DNA of 64,000 nt from Synechococcus sp. PCC 6312 (lineage in GTDB: Bacteria; Cyanobacteriota; Cyanobacteriia; Thermosynechococcales; Thermosynechococcaceae): the NCBI RefSeq assembly GCF_000316685.1, contig NC_019680.1, positions 559,501 to 623,500 on the forward strand, given 5' to 3'. The translations under genes and the position numbers were made by a program. Shown piece after piece: positions 17,723 to 26,305 of the stretch. Within the stretch, counting starts at the first letter, position 1; every line of letters begins with the position of its first letter. Below the pieces are notes generated by a model. The model ran no database searches, was not told the DNA's origin, and saw nothing but the letters and a program-made list of their open reading frames with translations.

Positions 17723-18583
17723 ATGGGTATGTTGATCAATCTGGATGGTGAAATTTCGACTAATGCCACTATTTCAGTCTTAGACCGAGGTTTTTTGTAT
17801 GGGGATAGTGTGTATGAGGTTGTCCGGACGTTTCAAGGGAAACCTTTTGGCCTGGTTGAACATTTAGCCCGCTTAAAACAGTCGGCGGCTTATTTGTACC
17901 TCAGCTTACCTTGGTTGGATGAATATATTATTCAAGAAGTTAATCGGACTTTGGCAGCAGCGGGGCCTGGGGAATACTACATTCGGATTGTCGTCACCCG
18001 TGGCGCGGATCCTCGCATTGGCCTACTGCCCCAAGCAGAAACTAAACCCAGATTACTCATTGCCCTACAACCTATTGCCCCGGAACCCCAATTGTCTTCA
18101 ACGGGTCTGAGGGTGACGGTTCCGCCTCGCCAACGGGTTTCGCTTAAGGCCCTAGATCCAGCTGCAAAAACGGGTAATTACCTGAATAATATTTTGGCCC
18201 TCCTAGAAGCCCAGGCCAACGGGGCCGATGATGCCATTTTGCTTAACCCAGAGGGCGCGATTACGGAAGCGACAACGAGTAATTTATGGATTGTTCGCAA
18301 AGGAATGGTGGAAACACCAACCAAGGAATCGGGAATTCTGCACGGGATTACGCGGCAGTTTTTATTAGATATTCTTTGCGAAAAAGACATTCCCCATCAG
18401 GAGCGAGAGCTATTTCCGGTAGATTTAGTCACCGCCGATGAGGCATTTCTAAGTTCTTCAGTGCGGCTATTGATGCCCATTGCCCAAGTGGATGATTATC
18501 CTTTCCCAGAATGTCCAGGCCCGGTAACGAAATTACTTTGGACAGCTTTGATTGCCAAAATGGCCCAGACCACCGCCAGTTAA
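17723..18583 (+). CDS. Class IV aminotransferase (BCAT / aminodeoxychorismate lyase type)
   Basis: This 286-residue PLP enzyme belongs to fold type IV. The catalytic lysine is in AAKTGNYLNN (residues 150-159), the phosphate-binding region follows in EGAITEATTSNLW, and the N-terminal LDRGFLYGDSVYEVVRTF is typical. Members act on branched-chain amino acids, D-alanine or 4-amino-4-deoxychorismate; the motifs do not decide among these. The length fits all three. It lies five bases after the DUF1825 gene on the same strand. ATG 17723 and ATG 17729 are both possible starts. Confidence 0.88.
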   Translation: MGMLINLDGEISTNATISVLDRGFLYGDSVYEVVRTFQGKPFGLVEHLARLKQSAAYLYLSLPWLDEYIIQEVNRTLAAAGPGEYYIRIVVTRGADPRIGLLPQAETKPRLLIALQPIAPEPQLSSTGLRVTVPPRQRVSLKALDPAAKTGNYLNNILALLEAQANGADDAILLNPEGAITEATTSNLWIVRKGMVETPTKESGILHGITRQFLLDILCEKDIPHQERELFPVDLVTADEAFLSSSVRLLMPIAQVDDYPFPECPGPVTKLLWTALIAKMAQTTAS

Positions 18584-18632
18584 CCCTGATCAGGCATCAC
18601 CACATTATTCAAAAAATGAGAAAACTAAAAAT

Positions 18633-19265
18633 CTAGGCATTTGTCCCGCTCTTGGGAAATAGGTCACTGAGGGGACGGAGTTTAGCGGGGGCCTGTAACA
18701 GTTCAAAATCCCGTAACCAGGCCTGGCCAGGGGCCATAAATTCTAGGGCGAGTTTAATTAAACCTGGCTCCGTTTCCGGGGTGGGTAAATGCACGCAAAC
18801 CTCCAGCAAATGCCACTCCCCATCGGCCGGTAGCGTCACCCCATGTGTCCAAGTCCAACCCCAGGCCTGGTGACGACCAAGAGACAATTTTGGCGGCAAA
18901 CCTTGGTACTCTGCTTTAGCCCAGGCCCGACAGAGGAGCAATTGATCCCCTTGGCGCATGGAAGGAATTTCTAACCAGAGATAATGCTCAGGCAGTTCTA
19001 GGAGGGGAATACTTTGGGGCCAATAGGCTCTCAGTTGCCAAGCACCCGCATCGAGGGGCCAAGTTTGTCCACATTGGGGCGTATCCACACCGGCCTGGTA
19101 AACATAAAGGCGTTGCCAAGGCGCGGCTGGCTGAGGAACTTTAAGCATGGGTAATAGGGTTTGCTCGATGGTGGTGTTCAGAACTGCCAGGCCATGGGCT
19201 AAACCCACCTGTAATTCCATTTCCAGGCCCCGTAGCAGATTATCCCACCACCCCAAAATATTCAT
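18633..19265 (-). CDS. Conserved hypothetical protein, beta-rich
   Basis: This 210-residue soluble protein is not recognised. After a short helical N-terminus (about 1-40) the rest alternates hydrophobic and polar residues and is very rich in Trp, Pro and Leu (for example LPEHYLWLEIPSM and HQAWGWTWTHG), which suggests a beta-sandwich of the kind seen in carbohydrate-binding modules. There is no signal peptide or membrane helix. ATG at 19265. Codon use and the recurrent CCAGGCC motif match its neighbours, so it is not a recent arrival. It is convergent with the aminotransferase gene. Confidence 0.6.
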   Translation of the reverse strand: MNILGWWDNLLRGLEMELQVGLAHGLAVLNTTIEQTLLPMLKVPQPAAPWQRLYVYQAGVDTPQCGQTWPLDAGAWQLRAYWPQSIPLLELPEHYLWLEIPSMRQGDQLLLCRAWAKAEYQGLPPKLSLGRHQAWGWTWTHGVTLPADGEWHLLEVCVHLPTPETEPGLIKLALEFMAPGQAWLRDFELLQAPAKLRPLSDLFPKSGTNA

Positions 19266-19440
19266 ATCGGCCTCACTCTAGTCCGGTTGCCCCGATTATC
19301 TTCTGATCATAAGTGAGAGATTTAGTCATGGATCGGAATCAAAATTGCCCCAGATTAGATCCGGAGCCAGATACCAAGCTAGGATAGAGGTAATTTTCGG
19401 TTTAGTTTTATTTCAATATTATTGCGCGCGAGGAAAACCG

Positions 19441-19779
19441 ATGAACTTTCGCCATACACTCTCTCTAGCCCTAAGTCTCACCACTCTCTCTTTGGCCCCA
19501 GCCGCCCTAGCCCAGCAAACAACAACTCAAAACCCTCTCCAAGGCTGGCAAGAAGGACAAAAATCCAATGATATTGGCGGCTTACTCAATGGCGGTGGTC
19601 AGGGTGGGAGCCTTTCCTTACCCAGCTTGCTGAATCAGATTCGGAACCTAGATGCCCGAAGTTATAGCGAAGTTGCCCAAGATCAAATGGAAAACCTTAA
19701 CTCGGAAGCGGCCCAGTTCCGACTTCGCCAACAACAACTCCAGAACCAGACCCAACCGGCAATCACTCCGGCACCCTAA
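19441..19779 (+). CDS. Small exported protein of unknown function
   Basis: This is a 112-residue precursor starting at ATG 19441, with GAGG seven bases before it; the frame is open further upstream to 19345 but without a ribosome-binding site. Residues 1-23 form a standard signal peptide (MNFRHTLSLALSL ... APAALAQ) with an AXA cleavage site. The mature part is Gln- and Asn-rich, with a Gly/Ser loop (GGLLNGGGQGGS) and a predicted helical C-terminal section. No domain is recognised. It is likely periplasmic. gpsA follows in the same direction 40 bases later. Confidence 0.75.
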   Translation: MNFRHTLSLALSLTTLSLAPAALAQQTTTQNPLQGWQEGQKSNDIGGLLNGGGQGGSLSLPSLLNQIRNLDARSYSEVAQDQMENLNSEAAQFRLRQQQLQNQTQPAITPAP

Positions 19780-19819
19780 TCGGTTTAACTTGGACATAGG
19801 GTTGTTCATGTAGGGATTT

Positions 19820-20773
19820 ATGGTAGCGGCGGATTGGCCGGTTCATTCAGTCCAAGACAATATCCTGCTGTTGGGCTTGGGGGCTTGGGGCAAGACCATC
19901 TTAAGTTTGTTGGATCGGCAAGGGTTTTCTGTCCGCATCTGGCAGCGTCACCAAGGCCCCTTAACCCCAGGCCAGCTTGAGCCAACCCAAATTATTATCT
20001 CCACCTTGCCCATTCAAGGGGTGCGGGGGATTGCCCAACAAGTCCAAGCCTTAAATCCTCCCCCCGGCCTGGTTTTGATTAGCGCGACGAAGGGACTGGA
20101 ACCTCAAACAGCGGCCACCGCAACTCAAATTTGGGCGGATCTTTTACCCCAGTGCCCGATTGTGGTTCTCTCTGGCCCTAACTTAGCCGCTGAAATCAAT
20201 CAGGGTTTACCGGCCGCCGCGGTGATTGGGGGAGATTTAGAGATTGCGGCCCAGGCCCAGAATTTATTTGCCATGCCGACATTTCGGGTTTATACCAATC
20301 CAGATCGGCGGGGGGTGGAGTTGGGGGGGGTTTTAAAAAATGTCATGGCGATTGCCTGTGGAGTCAATGATGGTCTGGGCCTGGGGGTGAATGCGCGCTC
20401 GGCTTTAATTACGCGGGGGCTGTTGGAAATGGTCCGGGTGGGAACCCACTGGGGCGGTGATGTTCAGACTTTTTATGGGTTATCTGGCCTGGGTGATTTA
20501 TTGGCTACCTGTACGAGTCCCTTAAGTCGCAATTATCAAGTGGGTTGGCATTTAGCTCAGGGAACCGCCCTCAAAGATGCTTTAGAACGGGTGATCGGGA
20601 CAGCCGAAGGAGTAAACACGGCTTTGGTTTTAAGCGACTATGCCCAGGCCCATGATCTAGATGTCCCCATTACCCAGGCCGTAACTACCGTATTGCGGGA
20701 TGAGGTGACTCCCCAGCAAGCCCTGAGCCAACTCCTAGAGCGGCCCTTCAAGGTAGAAACCTTAGATCACTGA
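19820..20773 (+). CDS. gpsA: Glycerol-3-phosphate dehydrogenase [NAD(P)+]
   Basis: This 317-residue enzyme reduces dihydroxyacetone phosphate to sn-glycerol 3-phosphate for lipid synthesis. The N-terminal Rossmann motif is LLLGLGAWGKTI, the central region carries VLSGPNLAAEI, and the C-terminal helical domain has the catalytic lysine in ELGGVLKNVMAIACG and the loop FYGLSGLGDLLATC. ATG 19820 has AGGG five bases before it. The preceding short exported-protein gene and the downstream ArsR gene run in the same direction. Confidence 0.96.
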   Translation: MVAADWPVHSVQDNILLLGLGAWGKTILSLLDRQGFSVRIWQRHQGPLTPGQLEPTQIIISTLPIQGVRGIAQQVQALNPPPGLVLISATKGLEPQTAATATQIWADLLPQCPIVVLSGPNLAAEINQGLPAAAVIGGDLEIAAQAQNLFAMPTFRVYTNPDRRGVELGGVLKNVMAIACGVNDGLGLGVNARSALITRGLLEMVRVGTHWGGDVQTFYGLSGLGDLLATCTSPLSRNYQVGWHLAQGTALKDALERVIGTAEGVNTALVLSDYAQAHDLDVPITQAVTTVLRDEVTPQQALSQLLERPFKVETLDH

Positions 20774-20825
20774 TGCAGGGAACCTGTTTGCATCCCCAAC
20801 CTGGAGAATTTGTTAGGATTTGAGG

Positions 20826-21146
20826 ATGATTGCTCAAATTACCTCTCCAGATCAAACGGTTTTACTCGGGTTTCATGCCCTTTCCGATCCAATTCGCTTG
20901 GATGTTTTAACCCTATTGCAGCAAGAAGAGTTATGTGTTTGTGACCTTTGTACCCGCCTCCAAGTCAGCCAGTCTAAACTATCATTCCATTTACGGACTC
21001 TCAAGAATGCTGGCCTGGTTTTAACCCGTCAGTCTGGACGCTGGATTTACTATCGGTTGAACATACCAGCCTTTGCCAATTTGGAACAGTATTTGGCCGA
21101 ATATCGCCATCTCCAACCCCGAACTTCACAGCGGCAATGTTCCTAA
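20826..21146 (+). CDS. ArsR/SmtB-family transcriptional regulator
   Basis: This is a 106-residue winged-helix repressor. The ELCVCDLC segment at the start of the DNA-binding domain places paired cysteines where arsenic-responsive ArsR proteins bind As(III) or Sb(III), which release the protein from DNA. The recognition helix region is QSKLSFHLRTLKNAGLV. ATG 20826 has AGGA seven bases upstream; an in-frame TTG at 20820 is unlikely. No arsenic transporter or reductase lies beside it; the next 320 bases contain only a decayed gene. Confidence 0.9.
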   Translation: MIAQITSPDQTVLLGFHALSDPIRLDVLTLLQQEELCVCDLCTRLQVSQSKLSFHLRTLKNAGLVLTRQSGRWIYYRLNIPAFANLEQYLAEYRHLQPRTSQRQCS

Positions 21147-21311
21147 TCATTTCAACAGGACTATCCACAGCTATCCTAGTCTTGTTTTCTCATTCTGTCT
21201 CATCTGGGCAACCCAATAAATAAGATTGGAAACAGTTCATTTCTAATTTTGGAATCACAAAATCAAAAAGCAAGTAATTGTTAGTTTAAGCACCCCATCA
21301 AGGTTGGACGA

Positions 21312-21493
21312 GTGACTATAGCGGGTAAGCCCGGTGATGGCCTGGTAGTTGACAGAATGAATCGTATTCTCAAACAGGCAGGCCTAAAAAAGGACTTAAG
21401 CTCGAAGGCTGGGACATCCCTAGGCCTAATAGTTCCTATGCCGATGTGGAAATTCACGGATAGATTAAAGCTGATGCAAAAACTTATGAGTTT
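21312..21493 (+). pseudogene. Decayed open frame of unknown family
   Basis: Frame 1 reads protein-like to about 21395 (RILKQAGLKKDL). From there the protein-like text moves to another frame (KLEGWDIPRPNSSYADVEIHG), meets a TAG at 21454-21456, and resumes as IKADAKTYEFGE before a stop at about 21501. The frame change falls by an A-run at 21387-21393. I do not recognise the parent family. It lies between arsR and the convergent queE, overlapping the latter's end slightly. Confidence 0.35.
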
Positions 21494-22268
21494 GGGGAAT
21501 GACTCGAACTTGAGATAAATGTTGTTTCAGTAAGCCTTGCCAGGCCAGGACTTGGGTTGGGGTGGGTGGGTGGGTTAAACGGCCAGTCCCAATGGGGGTA
21601 ATGGGTTGCAAGATGAGCGGAATATCGGGGTTAATTTCGGCGACTAAGGCCCTGGCCTGGTTTAGGTCTTGGGTTGTCGTGTGGGCAGAAATAATCACTT
21701 TACAAAATACATCTTTGTTTGCGGCATGACAGGCCTGGAGAAAAGCGCGATGGGCTGGCCAATGGGATTCACCGGCGACACTGGGTAACTTAATGTCCAT
21801 GCCGATACTATCTAACTGGGGGAGGAGTTGCGCGAGGGCCTCGGGGTGGTGTCCGCCTGATTCAAGATAGATGGGGAGTTGGGTGCGCACTTTCAGACTG
21901 GGTAAAAGCTGCTGCAAGAAATCTACGGCTAAGAGGGGTTCCCCGCCAGTCAAGCTAATGCTGTCATGGAGATGCGTGATATTTAATTGCTCAGCCCAGG
22001 CCAATACTTGCCCTAAAGAGACGGGATTCTTGACCGTGATAAAATCGCGCTGGCCTGGAGTTTGTTCAATTCGCCCCTGGGCCTGGGGATGCCATGTATG
22101 GGCACTATCGCAATAGGTACAGCGTAAATCACAGCTGGCAAACCGGATAAACAACTGCCGCGTCCCCACATTCATCCCCTCCCCCTGAATTGCTGAGAAC
22201 ATTTCAACGAGGGATGTAATTGGCTCTAGGGTATTTGGAATAATCGCCGAAAATGTAGCACTAGTCAT
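21465..22268 (-). CDS. queE: 7-carboxy-7-deazaguanine synthase (QueE, radical SAM)
   Basis: This radical-SAM enzyme converts 6-carboxytetrahydropterin to 7-carboxy-7-deazaguanine in the queuosine/7-deazaguanine pathway. The N-terminus has MFSAIQGEGMNVGTRQLFIRF, and the cluster motif CDLRCTYCD (CxxxCxxC) follows. SLTGGEPLL is the SAM-binding GGE motif. I use ATG 22268 (267 residues): the longer frame to 22310 would overlap the upstream cupin gene by 28 bases. Other queuosine genes are not in this window. The two genes, cupin then queE, are probably co-transcribed. Confidence 0.93.
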   Translation of the reverse strand: MTSATFSAIIPNTLEPITSLVEMFSAIQGEGMNVGTRQLFIRFASCDLRCTYCDSAHTWHPQAQGRIEQTPGQRDFITVKNPVSLGQVLAWAEQLNITHLHDSISLTGGEPLLAVDFLQQLLPSLKVRTQLPIYLESGGHHPEALAQLLPQLDSIGMDIKLPSVAGESHWPAHRAFLQACHAANKDVFCKVIISAHTTTQDLNQARALVAEINPDIPLILQPITPIGTGRLTHPPTPTQVLAWQGLLKQHLSQVRVIPQTHKFLHQL

Positions 22269-22282
22269 AAATATTTTTAAGG

Positions 22283-22777
22283 TTATTCCAGAGATTGTGA
22301 ACGGCTCCAAAAAAGCTCTAAGGCTGACTCATCAACGATATAGGCTGACTCACTATCCCGAATCACTCGTTTACCAAGCCGAGGAAAAAGGCCAATATCT
22401 AAGCGCCCTGCTTCTCCACCTATCAGGTAAACAAGGTCTGCATCGAATGGATTACGAAGATGATGGGGTTCTTGAGGTAGCCCAAATCCCATAAAGTCTC
22501 CTGATTCAACTTCATATTCCTGATCTCCAATTTCGGCAATCCCGCGACCCGACAAGATATAAACCCATTCTTCTTCATTCTGATGCGCATGATAAATAAA
22601 AGACTCTTTACCTGACGGGACACGCGCAATGGTGACCCCAATACGTTTTAGACCGACAGATCGTCCGAGAAACCGGAGGTAAACTTCTGAATTGGGGTTA
22701 AGGGGATGGTGAAATTCCAAGGGAGCCATTGTATTAATGTCAGATGCTTTTAGGAGAGCAAAGTTTTGATGAGTCAT
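22283..22777 (-). CDS. Cupin-domain protein
   Basis: This 164-residue protein is a single double-stranded beta-helix. The two cupin motifs carry likely metal ligands in HAHQNEEEWVYILSG (residues 64-78) and the downstream PHHLRNP (about 104-110). The family covers dioxygenases, isomerases and binding proteins, and the sequence does not say which; the HxHxxxxE pattern favours an active metal site. ATG 22777. It lies 14 bases upstream of queE, so a shared message is likely, though a functional link to 7-deazaguanine chemistry is not implied. Confidence 0.85.
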   Translation of the reverse strand: MTHQNFALLKASDINTMAPLEFHHPLNPNSEVYLRFLGRSVGLKRIGVTIARVPSGKESFIYHAHQNEEEWVYILSGRGIAEIGDQEYEVESGDFMGFGLPQEPHHLRNPFDADLVYLIGGEAGRLDIGLFPRLGKRVIRDSESAYIVDESALELFWSRSQSLE

Positions 22778-23199
22778 GTGAATGTCCTTCTATCGTTACT
22801 ATCGTTAAATCTTTAATGGCTGCTTCAGAAAAGTTTCCTGTGCTTTCTAAGCCATTGTTAAATTTCACTTAAAATTAGCCCACCCTCAGCACAGCATTGG
22901 TGTCTTCAGCAATATACTTCCCGCCAATTCCCAAGCCTTAGTTAGTTCATTGAAACAGTTAAAACCATGGGAATCCTTAATATCTAAGATTATTTCCACA
23001 CAAATATCCTAGATGACTCGGCTTAAGCTCAATCATTGAAACATGAATATTCATGATCCTTAATAACAGATCATTAGGCTGAGATTTTTAATTTAGCTTA
23101 ACAAAATTACTGTGGAATTTAGGGTAATCTAAAAAGGATTTCCAAGTTTTCTCTTTTAAATTTTTAATCAGGTATCCCATTTTTAAGGACTCATTACCC
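22778..23199. other. Divergent regulatory region between cupin gene and pfkA
   Basis: This 422-bp AT-rich gap holds no gene. It contains a perfect 14-bp palindrome (23042-23055) and an overlapping 6-bp inverted repeat with a 10-bp spacer (23053-23074), described separately. pfkA has AAGGA before its ATG. Promoters for both directions are expected here, but I cannot place -35/-10 boxes with confidence. Confidence 0.6.
23042..23074 (+). promoter_or_regulatory. Candidate operator: nested palindromes upstream of pfkA
   Basis: CATGAATATTCATG (23042-23055) is a perfect 14-bp palindrome. Overlapping its right end, ATGATC (23053-23058) and GATCAT (23069-23074) form an inverted repeat with a 10-bp spacer. 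Both are 125-160 bases upstream of the pfkA start, a position suited to a dimeric regulator or to a structured leader. Confidence 0.35.
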
Positions 23200-24288
23200 A
23201 TGGCTGCTCAGAAACGGATTGGAATTTTAACCAGTGGTGGAGATTGTGCTGGCTTAAATGCGGCCATTCGGGCAGTTGTTCATCATGCTATTGGAACCTA
23301 TGGCTGGGAAGTCATCGGCATCCAGGAAGCCACCCACGGACTGATGCACCGCCCCCCCAAATCTACCCATTTGAATCTTGAGGGGATTGATCAATTACTC
23401 CTCCAAGGGGGAACAATTCTGGGGACGACCAATAAGGGAAATCCCTTTGCGTTTCCAATGGCTGGTGGGACCTTTCAGGATCGCAGTGCCGAGATTATTG
23501 CTGGGTACCACGAATTAAAGTTAGACGCGTTGGTGGGGATTGGTGGGGATGGCAGTTTGGCCATTTTGCGGCGGATTGCAAACCAGGGAAACCTAAATCT
23601 TGTCGCCATTCCCAAAACAATTGATAACGATGTTGGGGCGACTGAGCTTTCCATTGGATTTGATACGGCCACCAATATTGCCACTGAGGCCCTAGATCGG
23701 TTGCACTTTACGGCCGCTAGTCACAGTCGGGTCATGGTCTTGGAAGTGATGGGGCGCGATGCCGGCCATATTGCGTTGTCGGCGGGAATTGCGGGTGGGG
23801 CTGATATTATTTTGATTCCTGAAATTCCTTACAACTTGGATAATGTCGCGGAGAAAATTCGTCAACGCCAGGCCCAGGGTAAGAAGTTTTGTCTAGTCAT
23901 GGTTTCCGAGGCGGTTCGGACTGAGTTAGGGGAGCAAGTGACCCAAATTAGCCAGATGGGAGAAGACCGTTACGGGGGGATTGGGAAATATATTGCTGAG
24001 CAAATTGCGGCCCGCACGGGGGCAGAATCACGGGTGACGGTCTTGGGGCATATTCAACGGGGGGGAATTCCTTCACCCGCGGATCGGCTCTTGGGGACTG
24101 TGTTTGGGGTGGCAGCGGTAAATTTAATTGCCGAGGAGAAATACGATCACATGGTGGCCTGGATCAACCGTGAGGTGGTGAGTGTCCCCATTGCTGAGGC
24201 GATCAAGACCTATCGGAATGTGGACTTGCATGGCACTCTGATCAAAACGGCGCGGGGAATGGGCATTTGTTTAGGGGATGATTATTAA
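23200..24288 (+). CDS. pfkA: 6-phosphofructokinase (mixed-substrate, group III type)
   Basis: This 362-residue enzyme phosphorylates fructose 6-phosphate at C1. The nucleotide-site motif LTSGGDCAGLN is at 11-20, GGDGS at 115-119, and the catalytic PKTIDND at 138-144; MGRDAGHIAL and the HIQRGG motif follow. The combination of Gly after GGD (as in ATP enzymes) with Lys in PKTIDND (as in pyrophosphate enzymes) is the signature of the mixed-substrate group III. Arg72 of the E. coli enzyme appears replaced (TTNKGN). Actual phosphoryl donor needs assay. AAGGA precedes the ATG by ten bases. Confidence 0.95.
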   Translation: MAAQKRIGILTSGGDCAGLNAAIRAVVHHAIGTYGWEVIGIQEATHGLMHRPPKSTHLNLEGIDQLLLQGGTILGTTNKGNPFAFPMAGGTFQDRSAEIIAGYHELKLDALVGIGGDGSLAILRRIANQGNLNLVAIPKTIDNDVGATELSIGFDTATNIATEALDRLHFTAASHSRVMVLEVMGRDAGHIALSAGIAGGADIILIPEIPYNLDNVAEKIRQRQAQGKKFCLVMVSEAVRTELGEQVTQISQMGEDRYGGIGKYIAEQIAARTGAESRVTVLGHIQRGGIPSPADRLLGTVFGVAAVNLIAEEKYDHMVAWINREVVSVPIAEAIKTYRNVDLHGTLIKTARGMGICLGDDY

Positions 24289-24360
24289 GGACTAGCCCAG
24301 CAGCCAACCTAGTTAATTCAGTTACAATACTTAACATCACTGCCTCAGCGGGGAATTGCG

Positions 24361-26301
24361 ATGAAGACTGCCTTACCGCCTGCTCATTCCGGCTCAACTT
24401 TTCGTGACTTTCCCGCTGATTCAACTGAAATTGCGGTGGACGCTGTGAGTTTACCCGATACTCCCTTGGCTGAAGTTTATAATCCCGAAGAAATTAATGC
24501 TCGCTATCGGCAACAGCCCCTGCGGGTTTTCTGGCGGTGGATTCAAATCCTGGTTCCGGTGATTAGTATTTTCTTGAATCGCTGGTGGGATGGGGTAACT
24601 GGGCAAACCAAAAAGAATTTACGCCAGCGGGCTGTTCAACTTCGGGAGACTCTGACGAAACTGGGGCCGGCCTATATCAAGGTTGGGCAAGCTCTTTCTA
24701 CCCGGCCAGATCTAGTTCCGGCCATTTATTTAGAAGAATTGACCAAACTACAGGATCAACTGCCAGCCTTTTCCAATGACATTGCTTTCCAATTTATTGA
24801 GGAAGAACTGGGGGCCAGGCCTGAGGAACTGTATGCGGAACTGAGTCCAAACCCGATTGCGGCGGCTTCCTTGGGACAGGTCTATCGGGGGCGATTAAAA
24901 ACTGGGGAAGAGGTGGCTGTTAAAGTCCAACGCCCTGGCCTGGCAGAGCAGATTACCTTAGACATCTACATTGTCCGGGGCCTGGCGGAGTTTATCCAAA
25001 AAACTCGTAAACTTCGCAGTGACTTAGTCGCAATTTTGGATGAATTTTCTGGCCGCCTCTTTGAGGAGATGGACTATACCCAAGAAGGCCGCAATGCGGA
25101 ACGGTTTGCCCGCCTGTATGGCTATCTACCGGATATTTTTGTCCCCCGGATTTTTTGGCAATACACCAATCGCCGTGTCCTGACGATGGAATGGGTGAAC
25201 GGGACAAAACTCAATCAGCCCAACTTGATTCAGGCCCAAGGGATTGACCCACGCTATTTGGTGAATGTCGGTGTCCAGTGTTCGTTGCGGCAATTATTGG
25301 AACATGGTTTCTTTCATGCGGATCCCCACCCCGGTAATTTGTTAGCAATGCCCAATGGAAAACTGGCCTATCTCGACTTTGGGATGATGAGTGAAATCGA
25401 ACCGGCCCAGCGTTATGGGTTAATCAACGCCATCGTCCATATTGTCAATCGGGAGTTTGAGAGCCTGGCTGAGGATTATGTGCATTTGGGCTTTTTGACC
25501 CCGGATACGGATTTGCGCCCCATTATTCCGGCCTTGGGAATTGTCTTTAACAATGCCTTGGGAGCCAGTGTTGCGGAATTAAATATTCAACGGATTTTTG
25601 ATCAACTCTCTGAGGTGATGTATGAATATCCGTTCCGCGTCCCGGCTTATTATGCCCTGATTGTCCGTTCTTTGTTGACGATGGAAGGCATTGCAATGGG
25701 GGTGGATACAAATTTCAAGGTACTGAATGCTGCCTATCCTTACATTGCAAAACGCCTGCTCACAGACCCGGCCCCAGAATTACGGACAAGCCTGAAAAAT
25801 CTGCTGTTCAAAGATGGAAGTTTTCGTTGGAATCGTCTCGAAAATCTGCTGCGAAATGCGCGGGATAGTCGGGATTATGATTTTGATATGGCTTTAAACC
25901 AGGCCATTGAGTTTTTATTTTCAGAGCGGGGGGAGTTTATTCGCAATAAATTAGCCGATGAACTGGTGAAAAGTTTGGATCAGTGGGGACAACAGGCCTG
26001 GCATCAGTTCCCTAACCCTTGGCGTACCCCTAGCCCCATTACCGCCGTTCCCGCTGTTACCCCGGATCAACAGGGCCTGGAGCATATTCGCCGGATTGCG
26101 GGAATTTTACAGGATACCCCTGGCTTTGATGCGGCAAAACTCCTCCCCATTGTCTCGCGAGTTCTCTTTAAGCCGGAAACCCAACAACTGGGACAACGGA
26201 TCGCGACAGGCCTGGTGCAACGGGTCTTAACTCGCTTTATTCGGGAATTTCTCTTAGGGCGAGATCAAGCTGAGGAGCAGGTCTATACCCCGGCCCTTTA
26301 G
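24361..26301 (+). CDS. ABC1/UbiB-family protein-kinase-like protein
   Basis: This 646-residue atypical kinase belongs to the AarF/UbiB/ABC1K group, which supports quinone biosynthesis and, in plastids, plastoglobule lipid metabolism. The family KxGQ motif is in GPAYIKVGQALSTRPD, followed by the Ala-rich loop AAASLGQVYRG, the VAVKVQRPG lysine strand, HADPHPGNLL (catalytic loop) and LDFGMM (metal-binding DFG). Hydrophobic stretches near the C-terminus suggest membrane association. ATG 24361 is the first codon. It follows pfkA by 72 bases and might share its message. Confidence 0.93.
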   Translation: MKTALPPAHSGSTFRDFPADSTEIAVDAVSLPDTPLAEVYNPEEINARYRQQPLRVFWRWIQILVPVISIFLNRWWDGVTGQTKKNLRQRAVQLRETLTKLGPAYIKVGQALSTRPDLVPAIYLEELTKLQDQLPAFSNDIAFQFIEEELGARPEELYAELSPNPIAAASLGQVYRGRLKTGEEVAVKVQRPGLAEQITLDIYIVRGLAEFIQKTRKLRSDLVAILDEFSGRLFEEMDYTQEGRNAERFARLYGYLPDIFVPRIFWQYTNRRVLTMEWVNGTKLNQPNLIQAQGIDPRYLVNVGVQCSLRQLLEHGFFHADPHPGNLLAMPNGKLAYLDFGMMSEIEPAQRYGLINAIVHIVNREFESLAEDYVHLGFLTPDTDLRPIIPALGIVFNNALGASVAELNIQRIFDQLSEVMYEYPFRVPAYYALIVRSLLTMEGIAMGVDTNFKVLNAAYPYIAKRLLTDPAPELRTSLKNLLFKDGSFRWNRLENLLRNARDSRDYDFDMALNQAIEFLFSERGEFIRNKLADELVKSLDQWGQQAWHQFPNPWRTPSPITAVPAVTPDQQGLEHIRRIAGILQDTPGFDAAKLLPIVSRVLFKPETQQLGQRIATGLVQRVLTRFIREFLLGRDQAEEQVYTPAL

Positions 26302-26305
26302 GAAT

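Noticed and set aside
21225-21245. TTGGAAACA, the loop motif of Yfr2-type RNAs
   Set aside because: No GC-rich stem around it; the surrounding sequence is AT-rich and unstructured by eye, so it is probably chance.
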